DNA of 64,000 bases from Agrobacterium sp. a22-2 (GCF_012276985.1 NZ_JAAXMM010000001.1:434001-498000); one strand, 5' to 3'; numbered from the stretch's first letter, positions 1 through 9,349 are shown. Numbers and translations: made by a program. Notes: generated by a model not told the origin, from the sequence alone.

Positions 1-89
1 TCAAGGCTCATGGCGAAGGTGCTATCGCCGGCGATATTGATGCCGGACACATGGTCCATCTGGATCGCCACGTTCTTGATATTCGCCAT
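1..89 (-). CDS. gshB: Glutathione synthase, N-terminal fragment cut by window edge
   Basis: Only the first 29 codons are in the window. The start reads [18 protein letters not shown] followed by a [10 protein letters not shown] stretch. This is the characteristic opening of proteobacterial glutathione synthetase, with QMDHVS and GDSTF as the recognisable blocks. GshB joins gamma-glutamylcysteine and glycine using ATP in the cytoplasm. The rest of the gene lies to the left of position 1. The call rests on the N-terminal signature alone. Confidence 0.85.
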   Translation of the reverse strand, partial: MANIKNVAIQMDHVSGINIAGDSTFAMSL

Positions 90-186
90 TGTCTGCCCCT
101 CGCTGAATGCAGCTGAGATTTAAGATGGCGGGGGCGCAAAGGCAACCGGCGTGGCGATCCAATTTTTTTGATGCTTGCTGCCGGCG

Positions 187-687
187 TCAGGCGGCAAAGC
201 CGCCTTTGGCACGGGGCCTCAAGGCGTTGCGCAGCCGGTAGACGACGGCCAGCGGCGCCGGGAACGGCTTGCGAAGGAAGGCGATCTTGCGGACGTAAGT
301 GTCGATCCGCCATGTCGCCCAGGTGCCGCCGCGGAAATAGGCGATGTCGCCGGCCCGCAGCCACCGTTCGCTGCCGTCCTCGGCCGTCACATGCACCTCG
401 CCTTCCTGGATGACGACGGTCTCGTCCCAGCCGAAATACCAGCGGAATTCGCCGGCCGTGCAATCCCACACGGCGGTCGAACTGGCTTCGTCGGCACTCC
501 TGGAATGATCGGCCAGGCGAGCGTGCGGCGTGCCACTGATGATCCAGGACGGTTCGATCGGCGCCGGTTTCAGAGCCAGATGCCCGCTGTTGGAGGCCAC
601 CATCGGCTCCAGCGCCGGCGGCGACATGTCGCCACTGCGCGCAGCCATGACCCCCGCCACGCCAAGAAGAAGCATTTTCAACGGCAT
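187..687 (-). CDS. Cupin-domain protein (cupin_3 / DUF861 type)
   Basis: A 166-aa protein with a hydrophobic N-terminus (residues 1-16) and a single cupin domain at about residues 70-145. The domain is recognised by WDCTAGEFRWYFGWDETVVI, the following EGEV strand turn, and a late GDIAYFRGGTWATW segment. This pattern is typical of the DUF861/cupin_3 family related to ureidoglycine aminohydrolase, but the substrate cannot be told. The hydrophobic start could be a membrane anchor, or the true start could be the ATG at 627, which begins just before the conserved part. It lies alone between gshB and the ugp operon on the same strand. Confidence 0.75.
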   Translation of the reverse strand: MPLKMLLLGVAGVMAARSGDMSPPALEPMVASNSGHLALKPAPIEPSWIISGTPHARLADHSRSADEASSTAVWDCTAGEFRWYFGWDETVVIQEGEVHVTAEDGSERWLRAGDIAYFRGGTWATWRIDTYVRKIAFLRKPFPAPLAVVYRLRNALRPRAKGGFAA

Positions 688-808
688 CCGTATCCCCCGA
701 TATCCGGTATCTTCCGACCAAGAGATATCAAATGCCGGTTACTTCCCCGTCATCCGGATCGCTAAAATTGCGTCGATCGCGCAGATTTGATGCGGTCCCG
801 AGGGCTCG

Positions 809-1924
809 TCATGCAACTGGTTCCGGCCGCGCCAGGCTGACCGGAGCCGCCACGGGTCTTTGGGCAAAGGATGTCTGGATGCGACGGCCGTTCTCTTTGG
901 AAAAGAAGTGCAGCCGTTCCGGGGCGATCGACAGCCGCATCTCCGTCGTGATGTCGCGGTCCAGCGCCAGCACTGCGGTCAGGGCCTGGTCACCGAGCAT
1001 GCCGTGCACGAGGCGGTGGGCGCCGAGTTCCTCGACATCCTCGACGCGGAACGGCAGATAGGGCCGACCCTCAGGCGCAATGTCGAGATCCTCGGCGCGC
1101 ATGCCGACGGTGACCGGACCGCTGGCCGCGACATCGCCTTCAAGAGCGATTGTCGCCGGACCGATGGTCAGGCGGTTGCTGTCGAAGGTGCCGGACAGCA
1201 GGTTCATGGCGGGCGAACCGATGAAGCTTGCGACGAAGGTGGAGGCGGGGCGATGGTAGACCTCGAGCGGCGTGCCGATCTGTTCGATCGCGCCACCGCT
1301 CAAGACCACGAGGCGGTCGGCCAGCGTCATGGCTTCGAGCTGGTCATGGGTGACATAAATGGCGGTGGTCGACAGACGATGCTGCAGCCGGCGGATTTCG
1401 CCGCGCATCGAGACGCGCAACTTGGCATCGAGATTGGACAGCGGCTCGTCGAACAGGAAGGCGGCCGGCTTGCGCACGATGGCGCGGCCCATGGCGACGC
1501 GCTGGCGCTGGCCGCCGGACAGGGCGCGTGGCTTGCGGGCCAGATAGGGCTCCAGCTCCAGCATGCGGGCCGCTTCCGCCACCCGCGCCTCGATCTCGGC
1601 CTTCGGCGTCTTGCGGTTCTTCAGGCCATAGGCAAGGTTGTCGTAGACCGTCATATGCGGATAGAGCGCATAGTTCTGAAAGACCATGGCAATGTCGCGA
1701 TCGGCCGGCTCCACCTGATTGACGATGCGCCCGCCGATGCTGACCGTGCCTTCAGAGATCGTCTCGAGCCCCGCCACCATGCGCAGCAGCGTCGACTTTC
1801 CGCAGCCGGACGGACCGACCAGAACGATGAACTCGCCATCCTCGATCTGAATATCGACCGACTTCACGGCCCTGACGTTGCCGTCGTAGATCTTGGAAAC
1901 CTGGTTGATGTCTATGGACGCCAT
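809..1924 (-). CDS. ugpC: Glycerol-3-phosphate ABC transporter ATP-binding protein
   Basis: A 371-aa ABC ATPase of the MalK/UgpC class. Walker [12 protein letters not shown] lies near residue 40, the Q-loop is in [13 protein letters not shown], the signature is [14 protein letters not shown], Walker B is [16 protein letters not shown], and the switch histidine is in YVTHDQ. A C-terminal regulatory (TOBE-like) domain fills the last ~120 residues. The start at 1924 (MASIDI) is chosen over an in-frame upstream ATG because that one lies inside ugpE. It is last in the ugpB-A-E-C order and powers import of sn-glycerol-3-phosphate. Confidence 0.95.
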   Translation of the reverse strand: MASIDINQVSKIYDGNVRAVKSVDIQIEDGEFIVLVGPSGCGKSTLLRMVAGLETISEGTVSIGGRIVNQVEPADRDIAMVFQNYALYPHMTVYDNLAYGLKNRKTPKAEIEARVAEAARMLELEPYLARKPRALSGGQRQRVAMGRAIVRKPAAFLFDEPLSNLDAKLRVSMRGEIRRLQHRLSTTAIYVTHDQLEAMTLADRLVVLSGGAIEQIGTPLEVYHRPASTFVASFIGSPAMNLLSGTFDSNRLTIGPATIALEGDVAASGPVTVGMRAEDLDIAPEGRPYLPFRVEDVEELGAHRLVHGMLGDQALTAVLALDRDITTEMRLSIAPERLHFFSKENGRRIQTSFAQRPVAAPVSLARPEPVA

Positions 1925-1941
1925 AGGAAAACTACCTTCAG

Positions 1942-2784
1942 TTATTTGTCGCTCTCGGTCAGGCCCTTGATGAACCAGCTCTGGAAGACCACGACGATGA
2001 CAATAGGCGGCAGCATGGCGAGGACCGCCAGGGCAAAGGCCTCGTTGTAATCGGGGATCTGCGAGCCGATCCACACCTGCAGGATCTGCTTGATGCCGCG
2101 CATCAGGGTGTAGAAGCTCTCGTCCGTGGTCATCAGCATCGGCCAGAGATACTGGTTCCAGCCATAGACGAACATGATGATGAAGACGGCGGCGATCATG
2201 GTGCGCGACAGCGGCACCAGGATATCGATGAAGAACTTGAACGGTCCGGCACCGTCGATGCGGGCCGCCTCCAGCAACTCGTCCGGCACGGACTTGAAGA
2301 ACTGCCGGAAGAAGAAGGTGCCGGTAGCCGAGGCCAGCAGCGGCACGATCAGGCCGGTATAGGTGTTCAGCAGGCCGAGATCGCTCATCACCTTGTAGGA
2401 TGGCATGATGCGCACTTCGAGCGGCAGCAGCAGCGTCGTGAAGATGATCCAGAAGGCAAGCGTGGCGAAGCGGAAACGGAAATAGACGATGGCATAGGCC
2501 GCCAGCATCGACAGCACGATCTTGCCCGAGGCAAAACCGAGGCCCAGGATCAGCGAGTTCAGCACCATGCGCGCGCCGGTCACCTGGCCTGTGAAGCCTC
2601 CTTCCCGGGTCAGCACCTTTTCATAGGTCTCGACGAAGTGGCCGCCCCAGCTCAGCGCCAGACCATTGCTGTGGATGTCGGCAGCCGCATGGGTCGATGT
2701 CATGAAGGCAACTGCGACCGGGCCGATCATGAAGAACACGCCCAGCATCAGGATGAGGTGATCGAAGAATTTGGTGCGGAACAT
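1942..2784 (-). CDS. ugpE: Glycerol-3-phosphate ABC transporter permease UgpE
   Basis: A 280-aa inner-membrane permease with about six hydrophobic segments. The cytoplasmic EAA loop is intact ([17 protein letters not shown] ... LVPLSR), which is where the ATPase UgpC docks. The start at 2784 ([12 protein letters not shown]) gives the usual family length; the frame is open further upstream only across ugpA. It is 11 bases from ugpA and 17 from ugpC, consistent with one transcript. Confidence 0.95.
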   Translation of the reverse strand: MFRTKFFDHLILMLGVFFMIGPVAVAFMTSTHAAADIHSNGLALSWGGHFVETYEKVLTREGGFTGQVTGARMVLNSLILGLGFASGKIVLSMLAAYAIVYFRFRFATLAFWIIFTTLLLPLEVRIMPSYKVMSDLGLLNTYTGLIVPLLASATGTFFFRQFFKSVPDELLEAARIDGAGPFKFFIDILVPLSRTMIAAVFIIMFVYGWNQYLWPMLMTTDESFYTLMRGIKQILQVWIGSQIPDYNEAFALAVLAMLPPIVIVVVFQSWFIKGLTESDK

Positions 2785-2795
2785 CGGTGTTCTCC

Positions 2796-3677
2796 TCAAC
2801 CGTAATGGACGCGCCGCTCGATGAAGCGGAACTGGATGACGGTCAGGACAAACACCACGATCATCAGGATGACGGACTGGGCCGACGAGCTGCCAAGGTC
2901 GTTGCCGCGGAAGCCGTCCATATAGACCTTGTAGACCAGGGTGATCGGATTGTTGGCGGCCTTGTCCTTGACCATCACGTCGATGACGGCAAACGTGTCG
3001 AACAGCGAATAGGTGATGTTGATGATCAGCAGGAAAAACGCGGTCGGCGCCAAAAGCGGCAGCACGACGGTCCAGAAACGGCGCGTTCCCGAGCGGCAAT
3101 CGATGGCCGCCGCCTCGCGGATCGCCATGGGAATGCCCTGCAGGCCGGACAGGAAGAAGATGAAATTGTAGGGGATCTGTTTCCACACCGCGACGACGAC
3201 CATGGCGAAGGCCGTGTCGAAATAATTGATGCCGACCTTCATGTCCCAGCCAAACGTCGCGGCAAATTTGACGAAGGGACCGATATGCTGGTCGAAAAAC
3301 ATCATGCCCATCAGACCGGCAACCGGCGGGGCAATGGCATAGACGCAAATCAGCAGGGTTTTATAAGCAGAACTGCCGCGAATGACCGTATCGGCCTTCA
3401 GCGCCAGGATGAGCCCGGCAGACAGGGCAAGCCCGGTGACGAGAATCGTATAGAGCGCGGTGAAGCGGGCGATCTTCTGGTATTCGGCAGACCCCAGCGC
3501 ATCGGTATAATTGGCGAGACCGACAAAGCTCGATCCGAATCCGAAGGGATCCTCGATATAGAAGGAGGACTGGATCGCCTGCACCGAGGGCCAATAGAAA
3601 AATACGAAAACCACCAGCAACTGCGGCAGCAGGAACAGGTAGGGCAGGATCGGCGAGGAAAACTGGACGCGCTTCAT
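2796..3677 (-). CDS. ugpA: Glycerol-3-phosphate ABC transporter permease UgpA
   Basis: A 293-aa permease with an N-terminal membrane segment (LPYLFLLPQLLVVFVFFYWP) and six or so further hydrophobic stretches. It pairs with UgpE to form the G3P channel. One oddity: the EAA coupling loop reads EAAAIDCRSGTRRFWTVVLP around residues 188-207, so the conserved glycine after the aspartate is cysteine (residue 194). The family normally has DGAGP there. The rest of the loop, including the downstream LP, is normal, so a local change or base-level error is possible. Confidence 0.93.
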   Translation of the reverse strand: MKRVQFSSPILPYLFLLPQLLVVFVFFYWPSVQAIQSSFYIEDPFGFGSSFVGLANYTDALGSAEYQKIARFTALYTILVTGLALSAGLILALKADTVIRGSSAYKTLLICVYAIAPPVAGLMGMMFFDQHIGPFVKFAATFGWDMKVGINYFDTAFAMVVVAVWKQIPYNFIFFLSGLQGIPMAIREAAAIDCRSGTRRFWTVVLPLLAPTAFFLLIINITYSLFDTFAVIDVMVKDKAANNPITLVYKVYMDGFRGNDLGSSSAQSVILMIVVFVLTVIQFRFIERRVHYG

Positions 3678-3726
3678 GATGCAGCCTTATGGGGCTTTAA
3701 GAATTATCGGCTTGCTCCGGCGCGCT

Positions 3727-3822
3727 CCCTCCCCCTTGTGGGGAGGGTTGGGAAGGGGACATCCTGAAAAGACAGAACCCCTCCCCGTCGCTACGGTCCG
3801 ACCCTCCCCACAAGGGGGAGGG
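3727..3822. repeat. Palindromic intergenic element between ugpA and ugpB (RIME-like)
   Basis: Two 22-base arms are perfect reverse complements: 3727-3748 (starting ccctcccccttgtgg) and 3801-3822. A second shorter G/C-rich pair lies inside (gaagggg near 3752, cccctcccc near 3779). The 96-bp unit can fold into a long hairpin in the ugpB-ugpA spacer. It resembles the mobile palindromic repeats scattered in rhizobial and Brucella intergenic DNA. In this position it could also reduce transcription of the permease genes relative to ugpB; that is inference. Confidence 0.8.
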
Positions 3823-3837
3823 TTGGCTTGAGCAAGA

Positions 3838-5136
3838 TCAGCCGGCCGTCTTGGCGAAGCGGGCGAGAAGTTCGTCGGCTTCCTTCTTGATGGTTTCCAT
3901 GGCTTCCTTCGGCGTGGTTTCGCCGGCGAAGATGCGGTTGTATTCGCGTTCCATGACCGAGCGGATCTGCGGATAGAAGCCGAGGCGATAGCCCTTGTCC
4001 CACTCGCCGCCCGGCAGCGACAGCTGCTGGATGCCGACTTCGGCGGCCGGCTTTTCCTTGTAGTAGCCTTCCGACTTGGCCAGCTCGTAGGCAGCCTTGG
4101 TGATGGCGACGTAACCGGTGGCCTGGTGGTAGAACTTCTGCAGGTCCGGCGAGGTCAGGAAGTTGAAGAAGGCGGCCGTGCAGGCATTTTCAGCATCCGG
4201 CTTGCCGGCCATGGCGAAGAGGGCGGCGCCACCGATGAAGGTGTGAACGCCGGTCGGGTTGACCGACTTCCAGTAAGGCAGGAAGGTTGCCGAGAAGGGC
4301 ATCTGCGCCGTCTTCTGCAGGCCACCGAAGGAACCGGACGAGCCGATCCAGAGAGCGACCTTGTTTTCTTCGAAAGGCTTCTGGTTGTCGCTCCAGCCGG
4401 CGCCGTAATAGCCGAAATAGCCGGCGTCGTACCATTCCTTGAGCTTGTCATACATCATGACATGGTTCGGATCGGTGACGTTGATCGTCGTGTCGACGAC
4501 GCTGTCATAGCCGTTGTTGTTGGAGGCGAACTGCAGGTTATGGCGCGAGAAGAAATTCTCGGTGAACTGCCAGGTGAGCTGTGCCTGGACCAGCGGGATG
4601 AAGCCGGCCTCTTTCAGCTTCGGAGCGATGGCTTCGAACTCTTCCCAGGTCTTCGGGGCTTCGACGCCGGCCTTCTTCAGGGCTTCGTCGTTGATGTACA
4701 TGATCGGCGCCGAGGAGTTGAACGGCATGCCGACGAACTTGCCCTGGCTGTCGGCGTAGAAGTAGCGCACGCCTTCAATGAAGTTGTCACGGTTGAATTC
4801 GAAACCGGCGCTCTTGATCAGGTCCTCGGCAGCGATGGTCGCGCCCTTGGCATTGATGATCGTGGCGGCGCCCGCATCGAAAACCTGCAGGATATTGGGC
4901 TGTTCGCCCGAACGGAAGGCGGCGATGCCGGAAGCCAGGGCCTCTTCATAGGTGCCCTTGCTGACCGGGGTCAGGCTGCACTCGCTCTGCGCTGCATTGA
5001 ACTTGGTCGCGACTTCGTTGATCACTTCGCCGTTGCGTCCGCCCATGCCATGCCACCAGGTGATGTTGGTCGCGGCAAAGGACGAGCTAGCCGAGAAGCT
5101 GACCGCCAGTGCGGCCATCGAAAGTTTCTTGAACAT
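3838..5136 (-). CDS. ugpB: Periplasmic sn-glycerol-3-phosphate-binding protein
   Basis: A 432-aa extracytoplasmic solute-binding protein of the family 1 (maltose-binding-like) class. A signal peptide covers about residues 1-22 (cleavage after SSSFA). The mature start ATNITWWHGMGGRNGE and the later GMPFNSSAPIMYINDEAL are typical of UgpB. It is first in the operon ugpB-ugpA-ugpE-ugpC and feeds G3P or glycerophosphodiesters to the permease. A purine-rich ribosome site (ggagaggat) lies just upstream of the ATG at 5136. Confidence 0.95.
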   Translation of the reverse strand: MFKKLSMAALAVSFSASSSFAATNITWWHGMGGRNGEVINEVATKFNAAQSECSLTPVSKGTYEEALASGIAAFRSGEQPNILQVFDAGAATIINAKGATIAAEDLIKSAGFEFNRDNFIEGVRYFYADSQGKFVGMPFNSSAPIMYINDEALKKAGVEAPKTWEEFEAIAPKLKEAGFIPLVQAQLTWQFTENFFSRHNLQFASNNNGYDSVVDTTINVTDPNHVMMYDKLKEWYDAGYFGYYGAGWSDNQKPFEENKVALWIGSSGSFGGLQKTAQMPFSATFLPYWKSVNPTGVHTFIGGAALFAMAGKPDAENACTAAFFNFLTSPDLQKFYHQATGYVAITKAAYELAKSEGYYKEKPAAEVGIQQLSLPGGEWDKGYRLGFYPQIRSVMEREYNRIFAGETTPKEAMETIKKEADELLARFAKTAG

Positions 5137-5199
5137 GGTAAAATCCTCTCCACCAAGATTGGGGTGAAGAGTGCATTAGTCACGATGTGTGACGCCGGC

Positions 5200-5217
5200 T
5201 TGAACCTTTCATGACAG
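5200..5217 (-). promoter_or_regulatory. Possible PhoB box upstream of ugpB
   Basis: On the minus strand, about 65 bases before the ugpB start, the sequence reads CTGTCATGAAAGGTTCAA. The first half matches the PhoB half-site CTGTCAT exactly. The second half, spaced as expected, is weak (GGTTCAA). ugp operons are commonly phosphate-regulated through PhoB, so the position makes sense, but the second half-site leaves this tentative. Confidence 0.45.
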
Positions 5218-5281
5218 GAAGATTACAATTTTTAAGGCTTTGAGAAGGCTTGCTTTTGCGAATGCCAACGGAGCCGTACAC

Positions 5282-5680
5282 CTAAAAAGCATCCTTGAAG
5301 TGCTGCGGCCAGCGGCCCGGTTGGACAGCGACGATATCGTATCTGAGCGACAGGCGGTTGGCGTCCTTCTGGCGCGACAACCAGAGATCGCCGGCCGAGC
5401 GTATCCTCGCCTGTGCCGTATAGCTTACTGCATCGACGGCCTCGCGCTCGGAGCGGCGCGCCTTGACCTCGACGAAGACGGCCAGGTCTGCCTTGCGGGC
5501 GATGATGTCGATCTCACCAAGGCTGGTGCGGTAGCGCAGCGCGATGATGCGATAACCCTTCAGCAGCAGGTAGAGAGCGGCCCAATATTCGGAAAGCCGA
5601 CCCCGGCGCTCCGCCTTGCGCCGATCGGCATTCGGCATGCGCGCCGACGGCTTGCTGTCGGTCGGCGGCGCAGGTTTCAT
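5282..5680 (-). CDS. yraN: YraN-family (UPF0102) endonuclease-like protein
   Basis: A 132-aa protein with the restriction-endonuclease-like core of UPF0102: RGRLSEYWAALYLLLKGYRI, then LGEIDIIARK and VFVEVKARRS, which place the acidic and lysine residues of a PD-(D/E)xK-type site. Its biochemical role is unsettled in the family. Its first four bases overlap the end of rsmI, and the rsmI-yraN pairing is common in proteobacteria, so it is almost certainly co-transcribed with rsmI. Confidence 0.9.
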   Translation of the reverse strand: MKPAPPTDSKPSARMPNADRRKAERRGRLSEYWAALYLLLKGYRIIALRYRTSLGEIDIIARKADLAVFVEVKARRSEREAVDAVSYTAQARIRSAGDLWLSRQKDANRLSLRYDIVAVQPGRWPQHFKDAF

Positions 5681-6600
5681 CCCTCGTCCTTCAGTTCCAG
5701 CAGCCGCTGGTAGAGGTCCTTGCGCGGCAGGCCGGTGCGTTTGGCGGCCTCGGTGGCAGCCTTCGCCATCGGCAGGGCGCCGGCGAGCTCAATCAGGACG
5801 CCATCGACATCGCCCTGGCTCGGCGCCTCGGGTGCGGCCGGCGGGCCGACCACCAGCACGATTTCGCCCTTGACGACACGGTCGTCTGAATAATAGTCGG
5901 CCAGTTCACGCAATCCGCCACGGCGGAATTCCTCGAAGGTCTTGGTCAGTTCCCGGCAGACGCTCGCCGGGCGGGCATCGCCCAGCACATCGGCGGCGGC
6001 CGTCAATGTCGCGCCGATGCGATGCGGCGATTCAAAGAACATCAAGGTCGCTGGCACCGCCTGCAATTGCGTCAGCCGATCACGCCTGGCCTTATCCTTG
6101 GTCGGCAGGAAGCCGGCGAAGAAGAAGGCGTCGCTGGGCAGGCCGGAGCCGACAAGGGCCGCCAGCGGCGCCGAGGCGCCGGGAATGGGCACGACGCGAT
6201 GGCCGGCCTCGATCGCCAATTGTCCTAAGCGATAGCCCGGATCGGAGACCAGCGGCGTGCCGGCATCCGACACTAGAGCGACAGACCGACCCTGCGCCAG
6301 CGCCTCGATGAGCTTGGGGCCGACGGTCGTGGCATTGTGTTCGTGATAGGCGTAGGGCCGGTTGTCGATGCCGTAGCGATCCAGCAGCACGCGGGTGACG
6401 CGGGTATCCTCGCAGGCCAGCACATCGGCGCCGGCCAGGGTTTCCAGCGCCCTCAGCGTGATGTCGCCGAGATTGCCGATGGGCGTGGCGACCAGATAGA
6501 GTGCGGGCTCAAGCGGTCGCGCCACGACCGGCTGGTCGTTCAGCCTGTAGCTGCGCGGCACCGGATCGGTCTTTTTCTGTGCTTCGGTGACTTTATCCAA
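5677..6600 (-). CDS. rsmI: 16S rRNA (cytidine-1402-2'-O)-methyltransferase
   Basis: A 307-aa member of the tetrapyrrole-methylase fold. PIGNLGDITLRALETLAGAD is the family signature, followed by CEDTRVTRVLLDRYGI, SDAGTPLVSDPGYRL and PGASAPLAALVGSGLP. The enzyme methylates the ribose of C1402 in 16S rRNA with SAM. The protein ends in a short basic/acidic tail that overlaps the yraN start. The gene is divergent from dnaN, with about 240 bases between the two starts. Confidence 0.93.
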   Translation of the reverse strand: MDKVTEAQKKTDPVPRSYRLNDQPVVARPLEPALYLVATPIGNLGDITLRALETLAGADVLACEDTRVTRVLLDRYGIDNRPYAYHEHNATTVGPKLIEALAQGRSVALVSDAGTPLVSDPGYRLGQLAIEAGHRVVPIPGASAPLAALVGSGLPSDAFFFAGFLPTKDKARRDRLTQLQAVPATLMFFESPHRIGATLTAAADVLGDARPASVCRELTKTFEEFRRGGLRELADYYSDDRVVKGEIVLVVGPPAAPEAPSQGDVDGVLIELAGALPMAKAATEAAKRTGLPRKDLYQRLLELKDEG

Positions 6601-6843
6601 GGGGCCGCTCTCCTGACTGCGTCTCTTTATGGTTCACCGCATCGCCCGGGGCAAGGGCGGCGTATTTTATGCGCAGCGCAATACAATCCCGGAAAAGGAT
6701 AAGGCTTAGAGCTGCCTAGCCCTTGCTTTTTGTTTCGGTTTGCTGCCATTTTGCCCGTCCCAAATGTCCGGCCATGATATGGCTCGGAAGGAGAATAGCC
6801 CGACCCGTGCCACGGGTCGCAAAGGTCGAAAGCGGCAGCGTCC

Positions 6844-7962
6844 ATGCGTATTACTCTTGAACGGTCCAATCTTCTGAAATCCCTCAACCACGTGCACCGG
6901 GTGGTCGAGCGTCGCAACACGATCCCGATCCTCTCTAACGTGCTGTTGCGGGCCGAAGGTGCAAGCCTTGCCCTGAAGGCGACCGACCTTGACCTGGAAA
7001 TCACCGAAGCGACGCCTGCCAATGTCGAACAGGCCGGCGCCACGACCGTTCCGGCCCATCTGCTTTACGAAATCGTCCGCAAACTGCCGGACGGCGCGGA
7101 AGTGATGCTCGCTGTCAATCCGGATGGATCGGCCATGACGGTCGCCTCGGGCCGCTCGAAGTTCTCGCTGCAATGCCTTTCGGAAACGGACTTTCCGGAC
7201 CTGACGGCCGGCAGTTTCAGCCATTCCTTCCGCCTGAAGGCCACCGACCTGAAGATGCTGATCGATCGCACCCAGTTCGCGATCTCCACGGAAGAGACCC
7301 GCTATTACCTGAACGGCATCTATCTGCACACGATCGAGGACAAGGGTGCGCTGAAGCTGCGGGCTGTAGCAACCGACGGCCACCGGCTGGCGCGCGCCGA
7401 TGTCGAGGCCCCGTCAGGATCCGAAGGCATGCCGGGCATCATCATTCCGCGCAAGACGGTCGGCGAATTGCAGAAGCTGGTCGACAATCCGGACATGGTC
7501 GTCACCGTCGAGGTTTCCGACGCCAAGATCCGCATGACCATCGGCTCGATCGTCATGACCTCCAAGCTGATCGACGGCACGTTTCCGGACTACCAGCGGG
7601 TCATCCCCACCGGCAATGACAAGGAGATGCGGGTGGATTGCCAGTCCTTCGCCCGCGCCGTCGATCGCGTTTCTACCATCTCCTCTGAGCGTGGCCGTGC
7701 CGTGAAGCTGGCGATTTCGGATGGACACTTGACCCTGACCGTCAACAACCCGGATTCCGGCAGTGCGACGGAGGAAGTGGCGGTCGGCTACGAGAACGAT
7801 GCGATGGAAATCGGCTTCAACGCCAAGTATCTGCTCGACATCACCGCGCAGCTTTCGGGCGACGATGCGATTTTCCTGCTGGCTGATGCGGGATCGCCGA
7901 CGCTGATCCGCGAGACTTCAGGCGACGACGCGCTCTACGTGCTGATGCCGATGCGGGTCTAG
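6844..7962 (+). CDS. dnaN: DNA polymerase III beta sliding clamp
   Basis: A 372-aa protein that matches DnaN over its whole length: MRITLERSNLLKSLNHVHRV at the start, VVERRNTIPILSNVLLRA, the middle-domain LSETDFPDL, and the C-terminal ending YVLMPMRV. Three repeated clamp folds are expected. The clamp encircles DNA and tethers Pol III and repair polymerases. Here it is not next to dnaA, as is usual in Rhizobiales. It is transcribed away from rsmI. Confidence 0.97.
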   Translation: MRITLERSNLLKSLNHVHRVVERRNTIPILSNVLLRAEGASLALKATDLDLEITEATPANVEQAGATTVPAHLLYEIVRKLPDGAEVMLAVNPDGSAMTVASGRSKFSLQCLSETDFPDLTAGSFSHSFRLKATDLKMLIDRTQFAISTEETRYYLNGIYLHTIEDKGALKLRAVATDGHRLARADVEAPSGSEGMPGIIIPRKTVGELQKLVDNPDMVVTVEVSDAKIRMTIGSIVMTSKLIDGTFPDYQRVIPTGNDKEMRVDCQSFARAVDRVSTISSERGRAVKLAISDGHLTLTVNNPDSGSATEEVAVGYENDAMEIGFNAKYLLDITAQLSGDDAIFLLADAGSPTLIRETSGDDALYVLMPMRV

Positions 7963-7984
7963 CCCGCAGAGGCTCTTCTGGCGC

Positions 7985-8001
7985 GATGAAGGGCCTTCAT
8001 C
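7985..8001. other. Short palindrome just after dnaN
   Basis: GATGAAGG and CCTTCATC flank a single base, 23 bases after the dnaN stop. It can form a 7-bp hairpin with a 3-base loop. There is no T-run after it, so it may be a weak terminator or chance. Confidence 0.3.
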
Positions 8002-8147
8002 CGCGTTGCCAGACATTGCCGAACACGGGCGTCCTTGTCGAAACTTTTGCCGCAAACGGCATTTTGCCTTGTTTTTGCGACAAATTTCGACAAGATGGCA
8101 ACACGCAAATGATAAGCGTCTATGACCTCGTGTGGAGATGACGGGCA

Positions 8148-8741
8148 ATGGTTTTTCGCCTGAAGCAGCGATTCGAAAAGAAGTTCGACGAGGAAATCCG
8201 GTTTTTCAAGGGCATGATGGACCGCCCCAAAACCACCGGCTCGATCATCCCCACCTCCTCGGTCACGGCACGAAAGATGGCGAGCGTCATCGACCTGCAA
8301 TCCGGCCTGCCCGTTCTGGAACTTGGACCGGGCACAGGCGCGATTACCAAGGCAATCCTGGCACGCGGCCTTCCGCCGGAACGTTTGGTCGCCGTGGAGT
8401 ATTCCACCGACTTCTACCAGCATCTGCAGCGGACTTATCCCGGCGTTCGCCTGATCAATGGCGATGCCTTCGACATTGAAAAGACGCTTGGCGACCTGAA
8501 GAACCTGGCCTTCGACTGCGTCATCTCTGCGGTTCCGCTGCTGAATTTCCCGATGCAGGACCGCATCAAGATGCTTGAGTCCCTGCTCGACCGCCTGCCT
8601 GCCGGCCGGCCTGTCATGCAGATTTCCTACGGCGCCGTCTCGCCGATCATCGCGCAGCCGGACCGCTATCATATCCAGCATTTCGACTTCATCGTGCGCA
8701 ATATTCCGCCGGCACAACTCTGGATCTATCGCCGCGGTTAA
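8148..8741 (+). CDS. pmtA: Phospholipid N-methyltransferase (PmtA type)
   Basis: A 197-aa class I SAM methyltransferase resembling the Rhizobium/Agrobacterium PmtA enzyme. The glycine-rich SAM site is VLELGPGTGAITKAIL at about residues 57-72; DRPKTTGSIIPTSS precedes it and is typical of this family. The enzyme methylates phosphatidylethanolamine stepwise toward phosphatidylcholine at the inner membrane, a trait of many plant-associated alphaproteobacteria. The N-terminal basic amphipathic stretch (LKQRFEKKFDEEIRFFKG) fits the known membrane-binding helix. No partner gene is evident. Confidence 0.88.
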   Translation: MVFRLKQRFEKKFDEEIRFFKGMMDRPKTTGSIIPTSSVTARKMASVIDLQSGLPVLELGPGTGAITKAILARGLPPERLVAVEYSTDFYQHLQRTYPGVRLINGDAFDIEKTLGDLKNLAFDCVISAVPLLNFPMQDRIKMLESLLDRLPAGRPVMQISYGAVSPIIAQPDRYHIQHFDFIVRNIPPAQLWIYRRG

Positions 8742-8758
8742 GGCCTGAAGGACGGGCC

Positions 8759-9349
8759 ATGTTCGCTCTCTACATCACCCATCCGCAGGTGAAGGTCGAC
8801 GCGACGGTTCCCGTTCCACAATGGGGGCTGTCGGATCTCGGTATGGCGCGGACCCACAAAGCCGCGGGTGCAGGCTGGGTCCGCCAGATCAAACGCATTG
8901 TTTCCAGCGCCGAGGTCAAGGCGATCGAGACATCGGCTATTCTGGCTGAGGCCGCCGGCGTCCGCTATGAGACCGTCGAGATCATGCACGAGAACGATCG
9001 CTCGGCGACCGGCTTCCTCCCTCCGCCGGAATTTGAAAAGGCCGCTGACTGGTTCTTCGCTCATCCCGACCAGAGCTTTCAGGGTTGGGAAAGGGCGATT
9101 GATGCGCAAGCCCGCATCGTTGGCGCCGTCGAGGCCATCCTTGCCGATCACGACCCGACCGCCCCGATCGCATTTGTCGGCCATGGCGGCGTCGGCACGC
9201 TTCTCAAATGTCATCTCGAAGGCCGGCCGATCGCCCGTTCCGGGGATCAACCACCTGGCGGCGGCAATCTCTTTGCGTTCGATCTTGCGAGGCGCGCCGT
9301 GTCGTGCGACTGGACGCCCATCGAAGACTGGCAAGGATTTACAGCATGA
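8759..9349 (+). CDS. Histidine-phosphatase-superfamily protein with altered RHG motif
   Basis: A 196-aa protein of the phosphoglycerate-mutase-like fold: [34 protein letters not shown] and a late [15 protein letters not shown], which carries the second catalytic histidine. The N-terminal motif that should be RHG/RHA reads ITHPQ, so the catalytic arginine is threonine while the histidine is kept. Activity is therefore uncertain. Its stop overlaps the pyrF start (ATGA), so it is translationally coupled to pyrF. Confidence 0.75.
   Translation: MFALYITHPQVKVDATVPVPQWGLSDLGMARTHKAAGAGWVRQIKRIVSSAEVKAIETSAILAEAAGVRYETVEIMHENDRSATGFLPPPEFEKAADWFFAHPDQSFQGWERAIDAQARIVGAVEAILADHDPTAPIAFVGHGGVGTLLKCHLEGRPIARSGDQPPGGGNLFAFDLARRAVSCDWTPIEDWQGFTA

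Noticed and set aside
860..2050. 396-codon plus-strand frame
   Set aside because: Antisense to ugpC, which has complete ABC motifs; composition is that of a shadow frame.
2787..3767. 326-codon plus-strand frame opposite ugpA
   Set aside because: Antisense to a clear permease; highly charged, low-complexity composition.
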